In this document: positions 27,465 to 36,194 of the stretch, in pieces
Numbering within the stretch: the stretch's first letter is position 1
Layout: every line of letters starts with the position of its first letter
NCBI RefSeq assembly: GCF_003426735.1
Contig: NZ_QVON01000005.1
Location: 248,001-312,000, forward strand
Length of the DNA stretch: 64,000 nt
From: Arenibacter sp. P308M17
GTDB taxonomy: Bacteria; Bacteroidota; Bacteroidia; Flavobacteriales; Flavobacteriaceae
Direction of reading: 5' to 3'
Made by a program: the position numbers and the translations under genes
The notes under the pieces: generated by a model
What the model saw: only the letters and a program-made list of their open reading frames with translations
Told to the model about the DNA's origin: nothing
Databases searched by the model: none

Positions 27465-28358
27465 ATGATGATCAAGACCGAAATTCCAGTATTTGAAACT
27501 AGCAATGATTTTCATGAAGCTATTGGATTTCCCCATAGAAGCCATATCCCTAATTTTGATGTGTACGCATTTGAAGGGATGGAGCCTTCCGCTAGGCGGT
27601 GCATGCCGCCCTACCGACAAGGATTTTATTATATAGGTTTATTGAGCTATGTAGGGGAAAGCAAATTGAACCTGAACACGGACTGGCTAAATTTAGAAGG
27701 GTATCCGTTACTGTTTGTGGTACCTGGACAAGTTTTTTCATGGGTATGGGATTCAAAAATAGCGGGTTTTAATATCATGTTCAAAAAAGAATTTCTGATG
27801 AATGTGGTGCCCAATTTAATTGAGGATTTTCCGTTTCTGAAAATGTCCGAAAACAAAGTGTTGGTATTGACAAAAGAGGAGCATGAATCCCTTTCCTTTG
27901 ATGCGGAAAGAATACATTCCGTATTTATGAACCCCCACCCTTACCAAGAGAAAATGCTGGAAGGCATGCTGCTCACATTTTTGTATTACTGTAAAGCCGT
28001 GTACGAGCGCTACAAGACCACCGAAAACCACCTAACAAGTGCTCAATTGATCACCCAAAAGTTCGAAATCCTAGTGGATAAAATGTATGTGGATACCAAG
28101 AACGTCAGTGATTATGCCGATCAACTCAATATTACGCCCAATTACCTTACCACTACGGTTAAAAAATTAACGGGTAAAAGTGCCAAGGATATCATTCAGG
28201 AAAGGCTGCTGCTGGAAAGTAAAAGCCTATTAAAATTTTCGGGTTTGGATATTGCGGAGATTGCCTATAGGCTCAATTTTCAGGAGCCTACCCATTTTAC
28301 GCGGTTCTTTAAAAAGTTAAGCGGGACAACACCCAACAAATTCCGCCAATTGGACTAA
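27465..28358 (+). CDS. AraC-family transcriptional regulator
   Basis: This is a 297-residue regulator. The N-terminal part (about 1-160) resembles an AraC ligand-binding cupin (PPYRQGFYYIGLLSYVG, LFVVPGQVFSWVWDS). The C-terminal part (about 190-297) is a double helix-turn-helix AraC domain, with YADQLNITPNYLTTTVKKLT and the classical second motif IAYRLNFQEPTHFTRFFKK. Such proteins bind direct repeats near target promoters. It lies after the efflux operon and before the SDR gene, so either could be its target; the sequence does not decide. Two ATG codons stand next to each other at the start (27465, 27468). Confidence 0.93.
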   Translation: MMIKTEIPVFETSNDFHEAIGFPHRSHIPNFDVYAFEGMEPSARRCMPPYRQGFYYIGLLSYVGESKLNLNTDWLNLEGYPLLFVVPGQVFSWVWDSKIAGFNIMFKKEFLMNVVPNLIEDFPFLKMSENKVLVLTKEEHESLSFDAERIHSVFMNPHPYQEKMLEGMLLTFLYYCKAVYERYKTTENHLTSAQLITQKFEILVDKMYVDTKNVSDYADQLNITPNYLTTTVKKLTGKSAKDIIQERLLLESKSLLKFSGLDIAEIAYRLNFQEPTHFTRFFKKLSGTTPNKFRQLD

Positions 28359-28459
28359 GGTACGTACCATTCGAACCCCTGTGTCAGATCCCAAAGAAGA
28401 AGTCGCCATTTGGGTCATTTATAAAAGGAAAGTGGTTCTTTTTTGAGATTAATATTAGT

Positions 28460-28467
28460 TAAATTTG
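28460..28467 (+). promoter_or_regulatory. TAnnTTTG box upstream of the SDR gene
   Basis: TAAATTTG matches the minus-7 element of Bacteroidota promoters and lies 22 bases before the ATG of the SDR gene. The nearest TTTG upstream (28442-28445) is only 14 bases away, shorter than usual, so this is a half-supported call. Confidence 0.3.
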
Positions 28468-28488
28468 TACAATTAAACAGTTGTTGCA

Positions 28489-29169
28489 ATGAAAGTTAAA
28501 AGAATAGCCGTCGTCACAGAATCCGGAAATGGGTTGGGAAAGGTATTTGCCAATATTTTATGGAACAATAATTATGAGGTGATCCTTGCAGCAAGTAAGA
28601 AAAGTTACGAATTGCTTTCCCGGGACGGAGGGGTCCTTCATGATTATAAGTTGGTAAAAACAGATTTTACCTCTGCGGAAAGCCTATTGGAATTAAAAAC
28701 AAAGATAGAGACTGAATTTGGGCGATTGGACCTATTGGTCAACAATGCCGAAATAGCCAATGGTTTTGGTCAAAAAATAGATCAAATAGACATTGATGAA
28801 GTGAGACAGCTCTATGAGACAAACTTATTTGCCGTCATCAGGATTATCCAAATAGTTAAGCCTTTGCTTGAAAAAGGTATGGATCCCAGAATCATTAATA
28901 TGACAAGTGCAATGGGCGATATTAATAAAATGAAGGATGATCGGTTCTGCTATTCCAATTATTGTATGACCGCTTATGCCACTTCAAAAGCAGCATTGAA
29001 TATGTTTACACATTTGCAGTGCAAGGAGTTTAAGCCTTCAAAAATCAAAATTAATAGCTTCGACCCTATTGCCTTAAAAAATTGTACCCATAACTCCGTT
29101 ACCATCTGCGATGGCATTAAGGATGATTTTATTGCACTTATACAACATGAGGCATCTTCAATTGGGTAA
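28489..29169 (+). CDS. Short-chain dehydrogenase/reductase
   Basis: This is a 226-residue Rossmann-fold oxidoreductase of the SDR superfamily. The nucleotide-binding loop appears as TESGNGLG (TGxxxGxG type), the structural NNAG motif as NNAE, and the catalytic residues as S in MTSAMGD and Y/K in YATSKAALN. The replacement of glycine by glutamate in NNAE is uncommon. The family normally reduces or oxidises alcohols with NAD(P). Its substrate is not evident, and it stands between the AraC regulator and a 439-base gap, apparently as a single gene. Confidence 0.9.
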   Translation: MKVKRIAVVTESGNGLGKVFANILWNNNYEVILAASKKSYELLSRDGGVLHDYKLVKTDFTSAESLLELKTKIETEFGRLDLLVNNAEIANGFGQKIDQIDIDEVRQLYETNLFAVIRIIQIVKPLLEKGMDPRIINMTSAMGDINKMKDDRFCYSNYCMTAYATSKAALNMFTHLQCKEFKPSKIKINSFDPIALKNCTHNSVTICDGIKDDFIALIQHEASSIG

Positions 29170-29608
29170 ACGGCCCTTCAAAAGCTTTATCAAATCTGCA
29201 GCTTACCCTAAGCATTAAAAACTGATATAGGCCTTAACACCCTAAAAAAGGCCTCCGGAAAATATTCCCTAACAATTCCCAAAAATCATAATTCTTTGAT
29301 CCGTTTTATCCAATTTTCCCAAGGTAGTAAATCATACTTTATTGGTGTTTTAACAAAAAATTAACAGCTAAAAAAACACATTTAATTTTTGATTCAATAC
29401 GTTTGATAACGGGTCTTCAAAGCCATTCAATATGCTAATATTCCATCATAAAATGAGAACTTAAACCAAAGTTGGGAATATATTTTTTGAAAATGGCCAT
29501 CAAAAAAGGAAATAGCAATGCCTATTGTATAAATTTGACCTTATTGCGTAAATTTTTATTAAAGTACGTTATGTTAACCAATTTTGATAATTAGGGATAT
29601 TACATTTC
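29170..29608. other. Gene-free region with possible promoter
   Basis: This is an AT-rich stretch of 439 bases with no recognisable gene or RNA. A TAAATTTG box at 29530-29537, about 70 bases before the TPR gene, is a candidate minus-7 element, but no TTTG is found at the right distance upstream. No palindromic element of the kinds seen elsewhere in the window was found here. Confidence 0.4.
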
Positions 29609-30445
29609 ATGATCAAAGGAATCCTGTTTGCAATTCTATTTTTATGGCCGGTCGCGCAGGTGTTTGCCCATGGGGATTTAAGTATGCGTATAGCTGAGAA
29701 GACTATAGAGATATCCGAAAATCCGGGCAATTTTGAACTGTACTACGAAAGGGGACTGTTGTACCAACAGCATATGGAGTACAGCAATGCCCTGGAAGAT
29801 TTTATTACATCCAAATCTTTGGGAAACACTGGGAAGGCCCTATATTATGCGATTGCCGAGGTACATTATTTAATCGAAGATTATGGGGAGGCCTTAAAAA
29901 GTATCGTCTCCTATTTGGAATTGGACAGCATCAATGTAAAGGCCAAAAAGCTGGAGGCCCAAATACTCTTCCATCTAAAATCATACAAAAAATCCTTGGA
30001 GGCCTACCGTTATGTAATCCATACTATGTCCGATGCCCGCCCCGAGGATATTTTGGAATACGGTAAGCTTATACTCGCTGAAGACAATAAAAATTATTCG
30101 GGTGCCTTGGAGGCGATCCAGTACGGTCTGGAACAACTTGGTCCGCATACCATATCGCTCCAACTTAAAAAACTGGACTATTTAATAGCGTCCGGTCAAA
30201 TTGAAAAAGCATTGGAACAATACAACTATTTTATCCTTGAATATAATAGAAAGGAGTTCTGGTATTTTAAGAAAGCGAAGTATTTAGCGGAAATCAATAG
30301 ACCACATGAAGCCTTCATATCCCTTAAATTGGCTTCGGTTGCCATAAGGCAACTGGATACCAAGTTTAAAAATATGGACTCCGTAATTATTTTGATAGAA
30401 CAGATTAAAAGCTTGGAAAACTCCCTTAACAACCAAAAATTATGA
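29609..30445 (+). CDS. Secreted TPR-repeat protein
   Basis: This 278-residue protein has a signal peptide (MIKGILFAILFLWPVAQVFA) and several tetratricopeptide repeats, for example NFELYYERGLLYQQHMEYSNA, followed by ALYYAIAEVHYLIEDYGEAL and SLEAYRYVIHTMSDA, so it is a helical scaffold that binds other proteins in the periplasm or at the cell surface. Its stop codon overlaps the start of the phosphatase gene by four bases (ATGA), so the two are translationally coupled and the products may act together. No enzymatic motif is seen. Confidence 0.85.
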   Translation: MIKGILFAILFLWPVAQVFAHGDLSMRIAEKTIEISENPGNFELYYERGLLYQQHMEYSNALEDFITSKSLGNTGKALYYAIAEVHYLIEDYGEALKSIVSYLELDSINVKAKKLEAQILFHLKSYKKSLEAYRYVIHTMSDARPEDILEYGKLILAEDNKNYSGALEAIQYGLEQLGPHTISLQLKKLDYLIASGQIEKALEQYNYFILEYNRKEFWYFKKAKYLAEINRPHEAFISLKLASVAIRQLDTKFKNMDSVIILIEQIKSLENSLNNQKL

Positions 30446-32112
30446 TTAAAAGAAGTACCTATTTGTTAGTCGCCCTATGTTCGGCGTATTCATTAGCACA
30501 GACCTCCGTTGTAGAAAAACCCAATGTAAGTACCGTTGCATCGACGGCAAATGTAGGCCTTCCACAGCATATTGCTTCGGAAGTGGTAGAAAGAGGCCCG
30601 TATTTGCAAAGCGGTACCCCTACAAGTGTTGTTGTAAAATGGAGAACGGATGTTGCAACCGAATCCGTTGTGCGTTACGGAACAGCATTAAATTCCTTAT
30701 CCAAAAAAGTATCGAATAAGCCTTTGACCACTGAACATGAAGTTACTTTATCTGGTTTAAGTCCGAACACAAAGTATTATTTCAATATTGGCAATCGAAA
30801 AGAGGTACTATCCGAAAGCACTTCGGGCGATATGTACGTTATTACGGCACCGGCCGCAGGAACCCAACAATTTGTTCGTGCATGGATCTTGGGCGATGCG
30901 GGTACTGCCAATAATAATCAAAGGAACGTACGGGATGCGTATTACGATTATGTGGATGCTGCTCCCCAAAACAAAGGCAAAACGGATATGATGTTGTTTT
31001 TAGGGGATAACGCCTATGGCAGTGGCACCGATGAAGAATATCAAAATGCGCTGTTCGACATTTATGACGATATGTTGAAAAAATCCGTAGCATGGTCCTG
31101 CTTGGGAAACCACGATGGCAAATCGGCCGATTCCGCAAAACAATCCGGTCCCTATTATGATATTTTCACCTTTCCCACTGCTGCCCAGGCCGGAGGAATT
31201 GCATCGGGAACAGAGGCGTATTATTCTTTTGATTACGCCAATATCCACTTTATAATACTGGACTCCCATCATACAGGTAGGGAAGTTGGAGGTGCTATGT
31301 ACAACTGGACATTGACCGATATCCAAAACACAAAACAGGATTGGATTGTAACATTGTTCCACCATCCGGTATATACCAAAGGATCCCATGACTCCGATAC
31401 AGAAGATCGACTTATAGAAATGAGGGAAAACTTTATGCCCATGATGGAAGCCAACGGGGTGGACCTTATTTTAAACGGACACAGCCACTCTTATGAACGT
31501 TCGTATTTTTTGAACGGCCATTATGGATTTTCCAATACGTTTAACCCGGATGAAATTTCCAAGGGGGGCCATACCGTTGGTCCCAATGGATTCGGGGACG
31601 GGAAAGTGGACAGCAATGGAGCCTATCTAAAAAACAGTGCAGCTTCTGAAGGTGCCGTCTATATTACCACAGGGTCTGCCGGTAAAATATCCGGGGGCGA
31701 TCTAAACCACAAAGCCATGTCCGTCTCCTTGAACCAACTGGGATCCTGTGTTATGGAGGTAGAAGATGATGGTAGGGGAGGACAAAACCTGACCGTAAAG
31801 TTTATAAGGGATACCGATGGTATAGATGATTATTTCACCATCAATAAATCAGGTTTGGACCTAAAAGCCGAAGGTAAGGAATCCGGATCAAAAAGTGAAG
31901 GGCTATTATATGAGGCCGACAGGGATTTGGTCCAGTTGAAATTGGATGAAAATGAGCGACTTAAGAAAGTTAAATTCTACAACAACATAGGAAAATTGGT
32001 GAAAAAAAGTAGAAGGCAGACCATCAAGGTAGGCAAACTGCCCAAAGGCTTGTATATCATTGAGGTCATAACCAACAAAAGGGCATATAGCGAGTCAATT
32101 ACGATAGAATAG
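30442..32112 (+). CDS. Purple-acid-phosphatase-like metallophosphoesterase with T9SS tail
   Basis: This is a 556-residue secreted protein. After a signal peptide come a fibronectin-type N-domain of the purple acid phosphatase kind (about 50-125, RGPYLQSGTPTSVVVKWRT, LSGLSPNTKYYFNIG) and a calcineurin-like phosphoesterase domain with the metal ligands in ILGDAGT, MLFLGDNAYG, CLGNHDG, FHHPVYT and LNGHSHSYERS. The last 80 residues (KVKFYNNIGKLVKK, LPKGLYIIEV) are a type IX secretion sorting domain, so it is exported across the outer membrane and attached or released there. It is coupled to the upstream TPR gene. Purple acid phosphatases release phosphate from organic esters; the dimetal type is not resolved. 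Confidence 0.93.
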   Translation: MIKRSTYLLVALCSAYSLAQTSVVEKPNVSTVASTANVGLPQHIASEVVERGPYLQSGTPTSVVVKWRTDVATESVVRYGTALNSLSKKVSNKPLTTEHEVTLSGLSPNTKYYFNIGNRKEVLSESTSGDMYVITAPAAGTQQFVRAWILGDAGTANNNQRNVRDAYYDYVDAAPQNKGKTDMMLFLGDNAYGSGTDEEYQNALFDIYDDMLKKSVAWSCLGNHDGKSADSAKQSGPYYDIFTFPTAAQAGGIASGTEAYYSFDYANIHFIILDSHHTGREVGGAMYNWTLTDIQNTKQDWIVTLFHHPVYTKGSHDSDTEDRLIEMRENFMPMMEANGVDLILNGHSHSYERSYFLNGHYGFSNTFNPDEISKGGHTVGPNGFGDGKVDSNGAYLKNSAASEGAVYITTGSAGKISGGDLNHKAMSVSLNQLGSCVMEVEDDGRGGQNLTVKFIRDTDGIDDYFTINKSGLDLKAEGKESGSKSEGLLYEADRDLVQLKLDENERLKKVKFYNNIGKLVKKSRRQTIKVGKLPKGLYIIEVITNKRAYSESITIE

Positions 32113-32260
32113 TTTGGCCAATGGAGTTCCGTTTAAAATGACCTTTCAGAAGTAATCCATGGAATGGATTTACTTAAAGAAGTAAAGTAGGGACAAAGGT
32201 CAACCAACTACTCATATACAATGAAATTGGATTCCTGCCAGTAAAGGCAGGTGGTTTGTG

Positions 32261-32363
32261 CCGGAATGAAATTCCAGGACAAGGACCGGATAATAAGTTG
32301 GCGGTAAGCGATTGGCAGTGAAATTCAATTTTTTGCCAACTGTAAACTGCCACTGCCAACTCT
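32261..32363 (-). repeat. Dispersed intergenic repeat, copy A
   Basis: Read on the minus strand this contains CTTACCGCCAACTTATTATC followed by CGGTCCTTGTCCTGGAATTT and CATTCCGG. Copies with the same order of blocks lie at 43281-43343 and 59430-59530. A nearby small hairpin CCTGCC...GGCAGG at 32234-32251 belongs to another repeat type also seen near 2657 and 34637. The rest of the 308-base gap between the phosphatase and peroxidase genes holds no gene. Confidence 0.6.
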
Positions 32364-32420
32364 GGATACCCAAAACTAGATAATAAAAACCCATAAAACG
32401 GTAAGAAGCTTTAGTTAAGA

Positions 32421-34307
32421 ATGAAAAGGACAAGCATTTTATGGGAATCTATTTTAATTGGCCTACTGATGTTGTCCGGAGGCAGGACCACCATCCCATA
32501 CCAAAAAGATACTATTCCGGAAAAGGTAGCGGCATTATATATAGCCAATTTTCACCAATTCCAAAATGAGGTAGATGCTTTGGCGGCCCAGACCAAGAAT
32601 ACCAATTCTATTAATGAATGGGAGGTACTGAAAAAGCAGGTTGAAAGCACCAGGATGGCCTATAAGAAGATCGAGTTTATTTTTGATTATTACCAAACCT
32701 CCTACAATGGCACTTATATCAATGGCGCACCTTTGCCCAAGGTAAACGAGTATTTTAAAGCGGATAGTGTTATTGCACCGGGGGGGTTACAGGCACTGGA
32801 CGAAGCTGTTTTTGAGCCTGCTTCCGATGAAAACTTACAACACGTTCAAGTATTGGCCAATGCACTTAAGGAACGGGTAGATTTTATCGCAAAAATACAT
32901 TTACCGGTGCAGTTAAAGTCGAGCCAAATTATTGAGTGCATCCGGTCCGGCATCGTCAGGATCTATACCTTGGGCCTAACAGGTTATGATACGCCAGGAT
33001 CTGTAAATGGTCTGAAGGAAAGTTATGTGGCTTGGGAAAGCCTTGAAACCACATTTTTATATTTTGAATCCGGGATTTCCTTGGAAGCCAAGGCCCAAAT
33101 GGACGCGATAAAAAAGTATTTTACAAAGGGTAGGAAGATGTTGGGCGCCAAGACCAATTTTAATGATTTTGATAGGTTGGGATTTTTAAAGGAGGTGGTC
33201 AACCCTTTGTATGCGGCATTGTTGGAATTTCAAAATGCAAATAACATTATCTTGGAACCTTATAAAAAGCATGCCCAGAACTATGGGGTCAAGAATATAT
33301 TCGATATCGGTTTTATCAATACGGATTTTTATTCCGAATATGTTTACCTGCCATTGGACAACCCCAAGACCATCGGGTTGGGCAAACAGTTGTTCCATGA
33401 TCCACAGCTTTCCAGGGACAATGTTATGTCCTGTGCCAGCTGTCATAATCCAATCAAAGGTTTTTCGGATGGTCTGCCCAAAAGTGTTTCCAATCGGGAA
33501 GGGGTTTTTACATCAAGAAATGCCCCTACTTTGGTAGATGCTAGCTATTCCACACGCTTTTTTTGGGACATGCGTGCCTTTGACCTGGAAAAGCAGGTGA
33601 TACATGTTATAGATAACGATTTAGAGTTTAATACCGATTTTGATGCTATTATCGATAAGCTGAAAAGAAATGACCATTACAATAAATTATTTAAGGCCGC
33701 TTATGGGGGCATAGACAAAGAGGATATCAATCAGCGTTCCATTAGCAATGCCATAGCGGCCTATGTAAACTCTTTAAAATCCTTCAACAGCCCGTTTGAT
33801 AAATATGTACGGAACCAAACGGAGGATTATTCAGAGAATGCCAAAAGGGGATTTAATTTATTTATGGGAAAGGCAGCTTGTGGAAGTTGTCATTTTGCAC
33901 CGGTGTTCAATGGTACCGTTCCTCCTTTTTATATGGAATCGGAATCGGAGGTGTTGGGCATTACCCAAGGTTTTGATTCCATTGCCCCCAGGTTGGATAC
34001 AGATTTGGGACGTATGGGAAATGGGCAGAAAGTGGACGATCATCCCTTTTTTAAGAATTCCTTCAAAACGGTAACGGTTAGGAATGTGGCCTTGACGGCA
34101 CCGTATATGCACAACGGATTATTTAATGATTTGGAAGAAGTTATGGCATTTTATAATTTGGGGGGAGGAGCAGGAATGGGGCTGGAGGTGGAAAACCAAA
34201 CTTTGCCTGAGGCGCCTTTGGAGCTGTCCCAACAAGAAATTGAAGATATCATTACTTTTTTGGAAACCCTTTCGGATCCACCTGCATACAAACTTAATGG
34301 GGATTGA
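32421..34307 (+). CDS. Imelysin-like / di-haem cytochrome c peroxidase (MauG) fusion
   Basis: This is a 628-residue exported protein. Residues about 30-270 are helical and resemble an imelysin-type domain (GGLQALDEAVFEP recalls the GxHxxE signature with changes). Residues about 300-620 are a MauG/cytochrome c peroxidase domain with two haem c attachment motifs, CASCH at 338-342 and CGSCH at 487-491, plus FHDPQLSRDN and LTAPYMHNGLFNDLEEV with the distal ligands. It would reduce peroxide or oxidise a partner protein in the periplasm. The upstream neighbour is the phosphatase. Fusions of this length are usual in Bacteroidota cytochrome peroxidases, but the role of the N-terminal half is not known. 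Confidence 0.88.
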   Translation: MKRTSILWESILIGLLMLSGGRTTIPYQKDTIPEKVAALYIANFHQFQNEVDALAAQTKNTNSINEWEVLKKQVESTRMAYKKIEFIFDYYQTSYNGTYINGAPLPKVNEYFKADSVIAPGGLQALDEAVFEPASDENLQHVQVLANALKERVDFIAKIHLPVQLKSSQIIECIRSGIVRIYTLGLTGYDTPGSVNGLKESYVAWESLETTFLYFESGISLEAKAQMDAIKKYFTKGRKMLGAKTNFNDFDRLGFLKEVVNPLYAALLEFQNANNIILEPYKKHAQNYGVKNIFDIGFINTDFYSEYVYLPLDNPKTIGLGKQLFHDPQLSRDNVMSCASCHNPIKGFSDGLPKSVSNREGVFTSRNAPTLVDASYSTRFFWDMRAFDLEKQVIHVIDNDLEFNTDFDAIIDKLKRNDHYNKLFKAAYGGIDKEDINQRSISNAIAAYVNSLKSFNSPFDKYVRNQTEDYSENAKRGFNLFMGKAACGSCHFAPVFNGTVPPFYMESESEVLGITQGFDSIAPRLDTDLGRMGNGQKVDDHPFFKNSFKTVTVRNVALTAPYMHNGLFNDLEEVMAFYNLGGGAGMGLEVENQTLPEAPLELSQQEIEDIITFLETLSDPPAYKLNGD

Positions 34308-34424
34308 ATGGTCCGTGGTCAAATTGTTGTGCCTTGTCCCAAGGAAGCTGTCTACCGCCCTTTAGACAGGTGCAGTCGATATAGGAGTCGGTAAGGGGTT
34401 GGCAAAAAAAGTTAAAGGGAAGTA

Positions 34425-34600
34425 GGAGTCATTTCGAACGACTAGAGGGAGGAGAAATCGAAGATTCAGCACAGCTAAACCAAAGATTCACGAATACCCG
34501 TAAAATAAAAATGTCATGAGCTAAATCACACAAGTAGCTCTGATCAAATATGTGCGACTTCTCAATTGCCCGAAAATGGGCTCATGTCGAAGTGACTGCT
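34425..34600 (+). repeat. Intergenic repeat E4 of the GTCATTTCGA type
   Basis: The left end GAGTCATTTCGAACGAC with GGAGAAATCGAAG and the right end GCGACTTCTCAATTG with GTCGAAGTGACTG are imperfect complements, giving a palindromic unit of about 175 bases. The same kind of sequence (GTCATTTCGA...GAGAAATC) is a common intergenic repeat in Bacteroidota. The right arm contains an extra hairpin GCCCGAAAATGGGC. The unit fills most of the 393-base gap before the sulfatase gene, and a CCTGCC/GGCAGG hairpin follows at 34637-34658. Confidence 0.6.
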
Positions 34601-34636
34601 ATGTTTGGACAGACACGCCCATGCTGTTCAGGCAGG

Positions 34637-34658
34637 CCTGCCTTTGCCGATAGGCAGG
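34637..34658 (+). repeat. Short hairpin repeat CCTGCC...GGCAGG
   Basis: CCTGCCTTTGCC followed by GATAGGCAGG matches the unit at 2657-2678 with one change, and a third, shorter variant lies at 32234-32251 on the other strand. All are intergenic. This copy lies 40 bases before the GTG start of the sulfatase, followed by a TTTTT run. Confidence 0.6.
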
Positions 34659-34700
34659 TTTTTAATAAATTTATTATCATATTTATAAAAAATTAAACGT

Positions 34701-36140
34701 GTGAAAGGGAGCAATTGCTTGATTATTTTATGGGGTATTATCCTCCTTGGGAGTTGTGAAGGGAAAAAGAAAACCGAAGAAGCCCAAATTGTTTCCAAAC
34801 CCAACGTGTTACTGCTTTTAACGGATCAATGGCGGGCCCATGCTACCGGCTATGCGGAGGACCCCAATATAGCTACCCCTCACCTGGATAGTTTGGCGGC
34901 CATAAGCGTTAATTTTAAAAATGCCGTTTCCGGAATGCCGGTTTGTTCCCCATTTAGGGCATCGCTTTTGACCGGGCAACGCCCATTGACCCATGGAGTA
35001 TTTATGAACGACGTGCAGCTGGATACCAATGCGGTAACCCTAGCAAAAGTATTCAACAAGCAGGGGTATGATACCGGCTACATCGGGAAATGGCATTTGG
35101 ATGGCCATGGCAGGTTACAAAATGTTGCCCCTGGGAAAAGGAGGCAGGGTTTCCAATTCTGGAAAGGCAACGAATGTACCCACGATTATAATAATTCCGT
35201 GTATTATGATAGCGACGACCCCAATAGAAAAATTTGGGACGGCTATGACACCTTTGAACAGACGGAGGCTGCCATAGACTATATCAAAGAACGAAACTCC
35301 TCCGAGAATCCGTTTATGATGATCCTTTCCTATGGCACACCGCACGCGCCATACCATACCGCTCCATTGGAATATAGGAACCGATTTGACCCGGAAAAGA
35401 TACGGCTCAGAAGAAATGTACCGGATAGCCTTAAGCAACGTGCAAAAAAAGATCTGGCCGGTTATTATGCCCATATAGCGGCATTGGATGATATGATCGG
35501 CAAGTTGGTAAAAAGCTTAAAGGAATCCGGACAATTGGATAATACCATCATCCTATTCACATCCGATCATGGAGACTTATTGGGCTCCCATGGAGCCTAT
35601 AAAAAACAACAGCCCTATGAAGAATCGGTAAGGGTACCCATGCTTTATTGTCTACCCGAAAAATTTAAAATTGCTCCAGGAGAACGGGAGGCTTTAATGA
35701 ATTCGGAAGATATCATGCCCACCCTTTTGAGTCTATGCAATATTCCCATCCCCAATACTGTGGAAGGATTGGATTATAGGCCATATATGGAAGGGAAAGA
35801 GGAATTGGGGCATGCTACCCTGCTCAGCTGTGTACAACCATTTGGGCAATGGAACAGGGTGCAACATGGCGGCAGGGAGTACAGGGCCATAAAAACCTTA
35901 CGGTATACCTATGCCAGGGATCTGAACGGGCCATGGCTGCTTTTCGACAATATCAATGATCCTTACCAATTGTTCAACCTTGTGGGCAATGAGGGCTATA
36001 CTACCGTGCAGGACAATTTGGAAAAAGACCTCTCCCATCGATTGAAAGAAACCGGGGATGAATTTCTTCCTGGAATGGAATACGTTAAAAGGTGGGGATA
36101 TCCGGTCGATGCCACAGGTACTGTGCCATATACGCACTAA
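34701..36140 (+). CDS. Secreted sulfatase (S1 formylglycine type), lipoprotein
   Basis: This 479-residue enzyme hydrolyses sulfate esters, most likely on algal polysaccharides. The start is GTG (MKGSNCLIILWGIILLGSCE), giving a lipoprotein signal with the cysteine near residue 19. The active-site motif C-x-P-x-R is CSPFR with Cys82 to be converted to formylglycine, followed by ASLLTGQ. Metal ligands appear in LLLTDQWR near the N-terminus and FTSDHGDLLGSHG later. Family S1 is certain, the subfamily and sulfate position are not. It faces the next sulfatase gene tail to tail with 54 bases between them, where no strong terminator was seen. Confidence 0.93.
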   Translation: MKGSNCLIILWGIILLGSCEGKKKTEEAQIVSKPNVLLLLTDQWRAHATGYAEDPNIATPHLDSLAAISVNFKNAVSGMPVCSPFRASLLTGQRPLTHGVFMNDVQLDTNAVTLAKVFNKQGYDTGYIGKWHLDGHGRLQNVAPGKRRQGFQFWKGNECTHDYNNSVYYDSDDPNRKIWDGYDTFEQTEAAIDYIKERNSSENPFMMILSYGTPHAPYHTAPLEYRNRFDPEKIRLRRNVPDSLKQRAKKDLAGYYAHIAALDDMIGKLVKSLKESGQLDNTIILFTSDHGDLLGSHGAYKKQQPYEESVRVPMLYCLPEKFKIAPGEREALMNSEDIMPTLLSLCNIPIPNTVEGLDYRPYMEGKEELGHATLLSCVQPFGQWNRVQHGGREYRAIKTLRYTYARDLNGPWLLFDNINDPYQLFNLVGNEGYTTVQDNLEKDLSHRLKETGDEFLPGMEYVKRWGYPVDATGTVPYTH

Positions 36141-36194
36141 AGAACAACAAACACTGTAATTTCCAACGTTGTGTATTTTTTAGGTACAGGGCTA

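Noticed and set aside
32174-32433. Minus-strand reading frames between phosphatase and peroxidase genes
   Set aside because: They run through repeat copy A and have no protein features.
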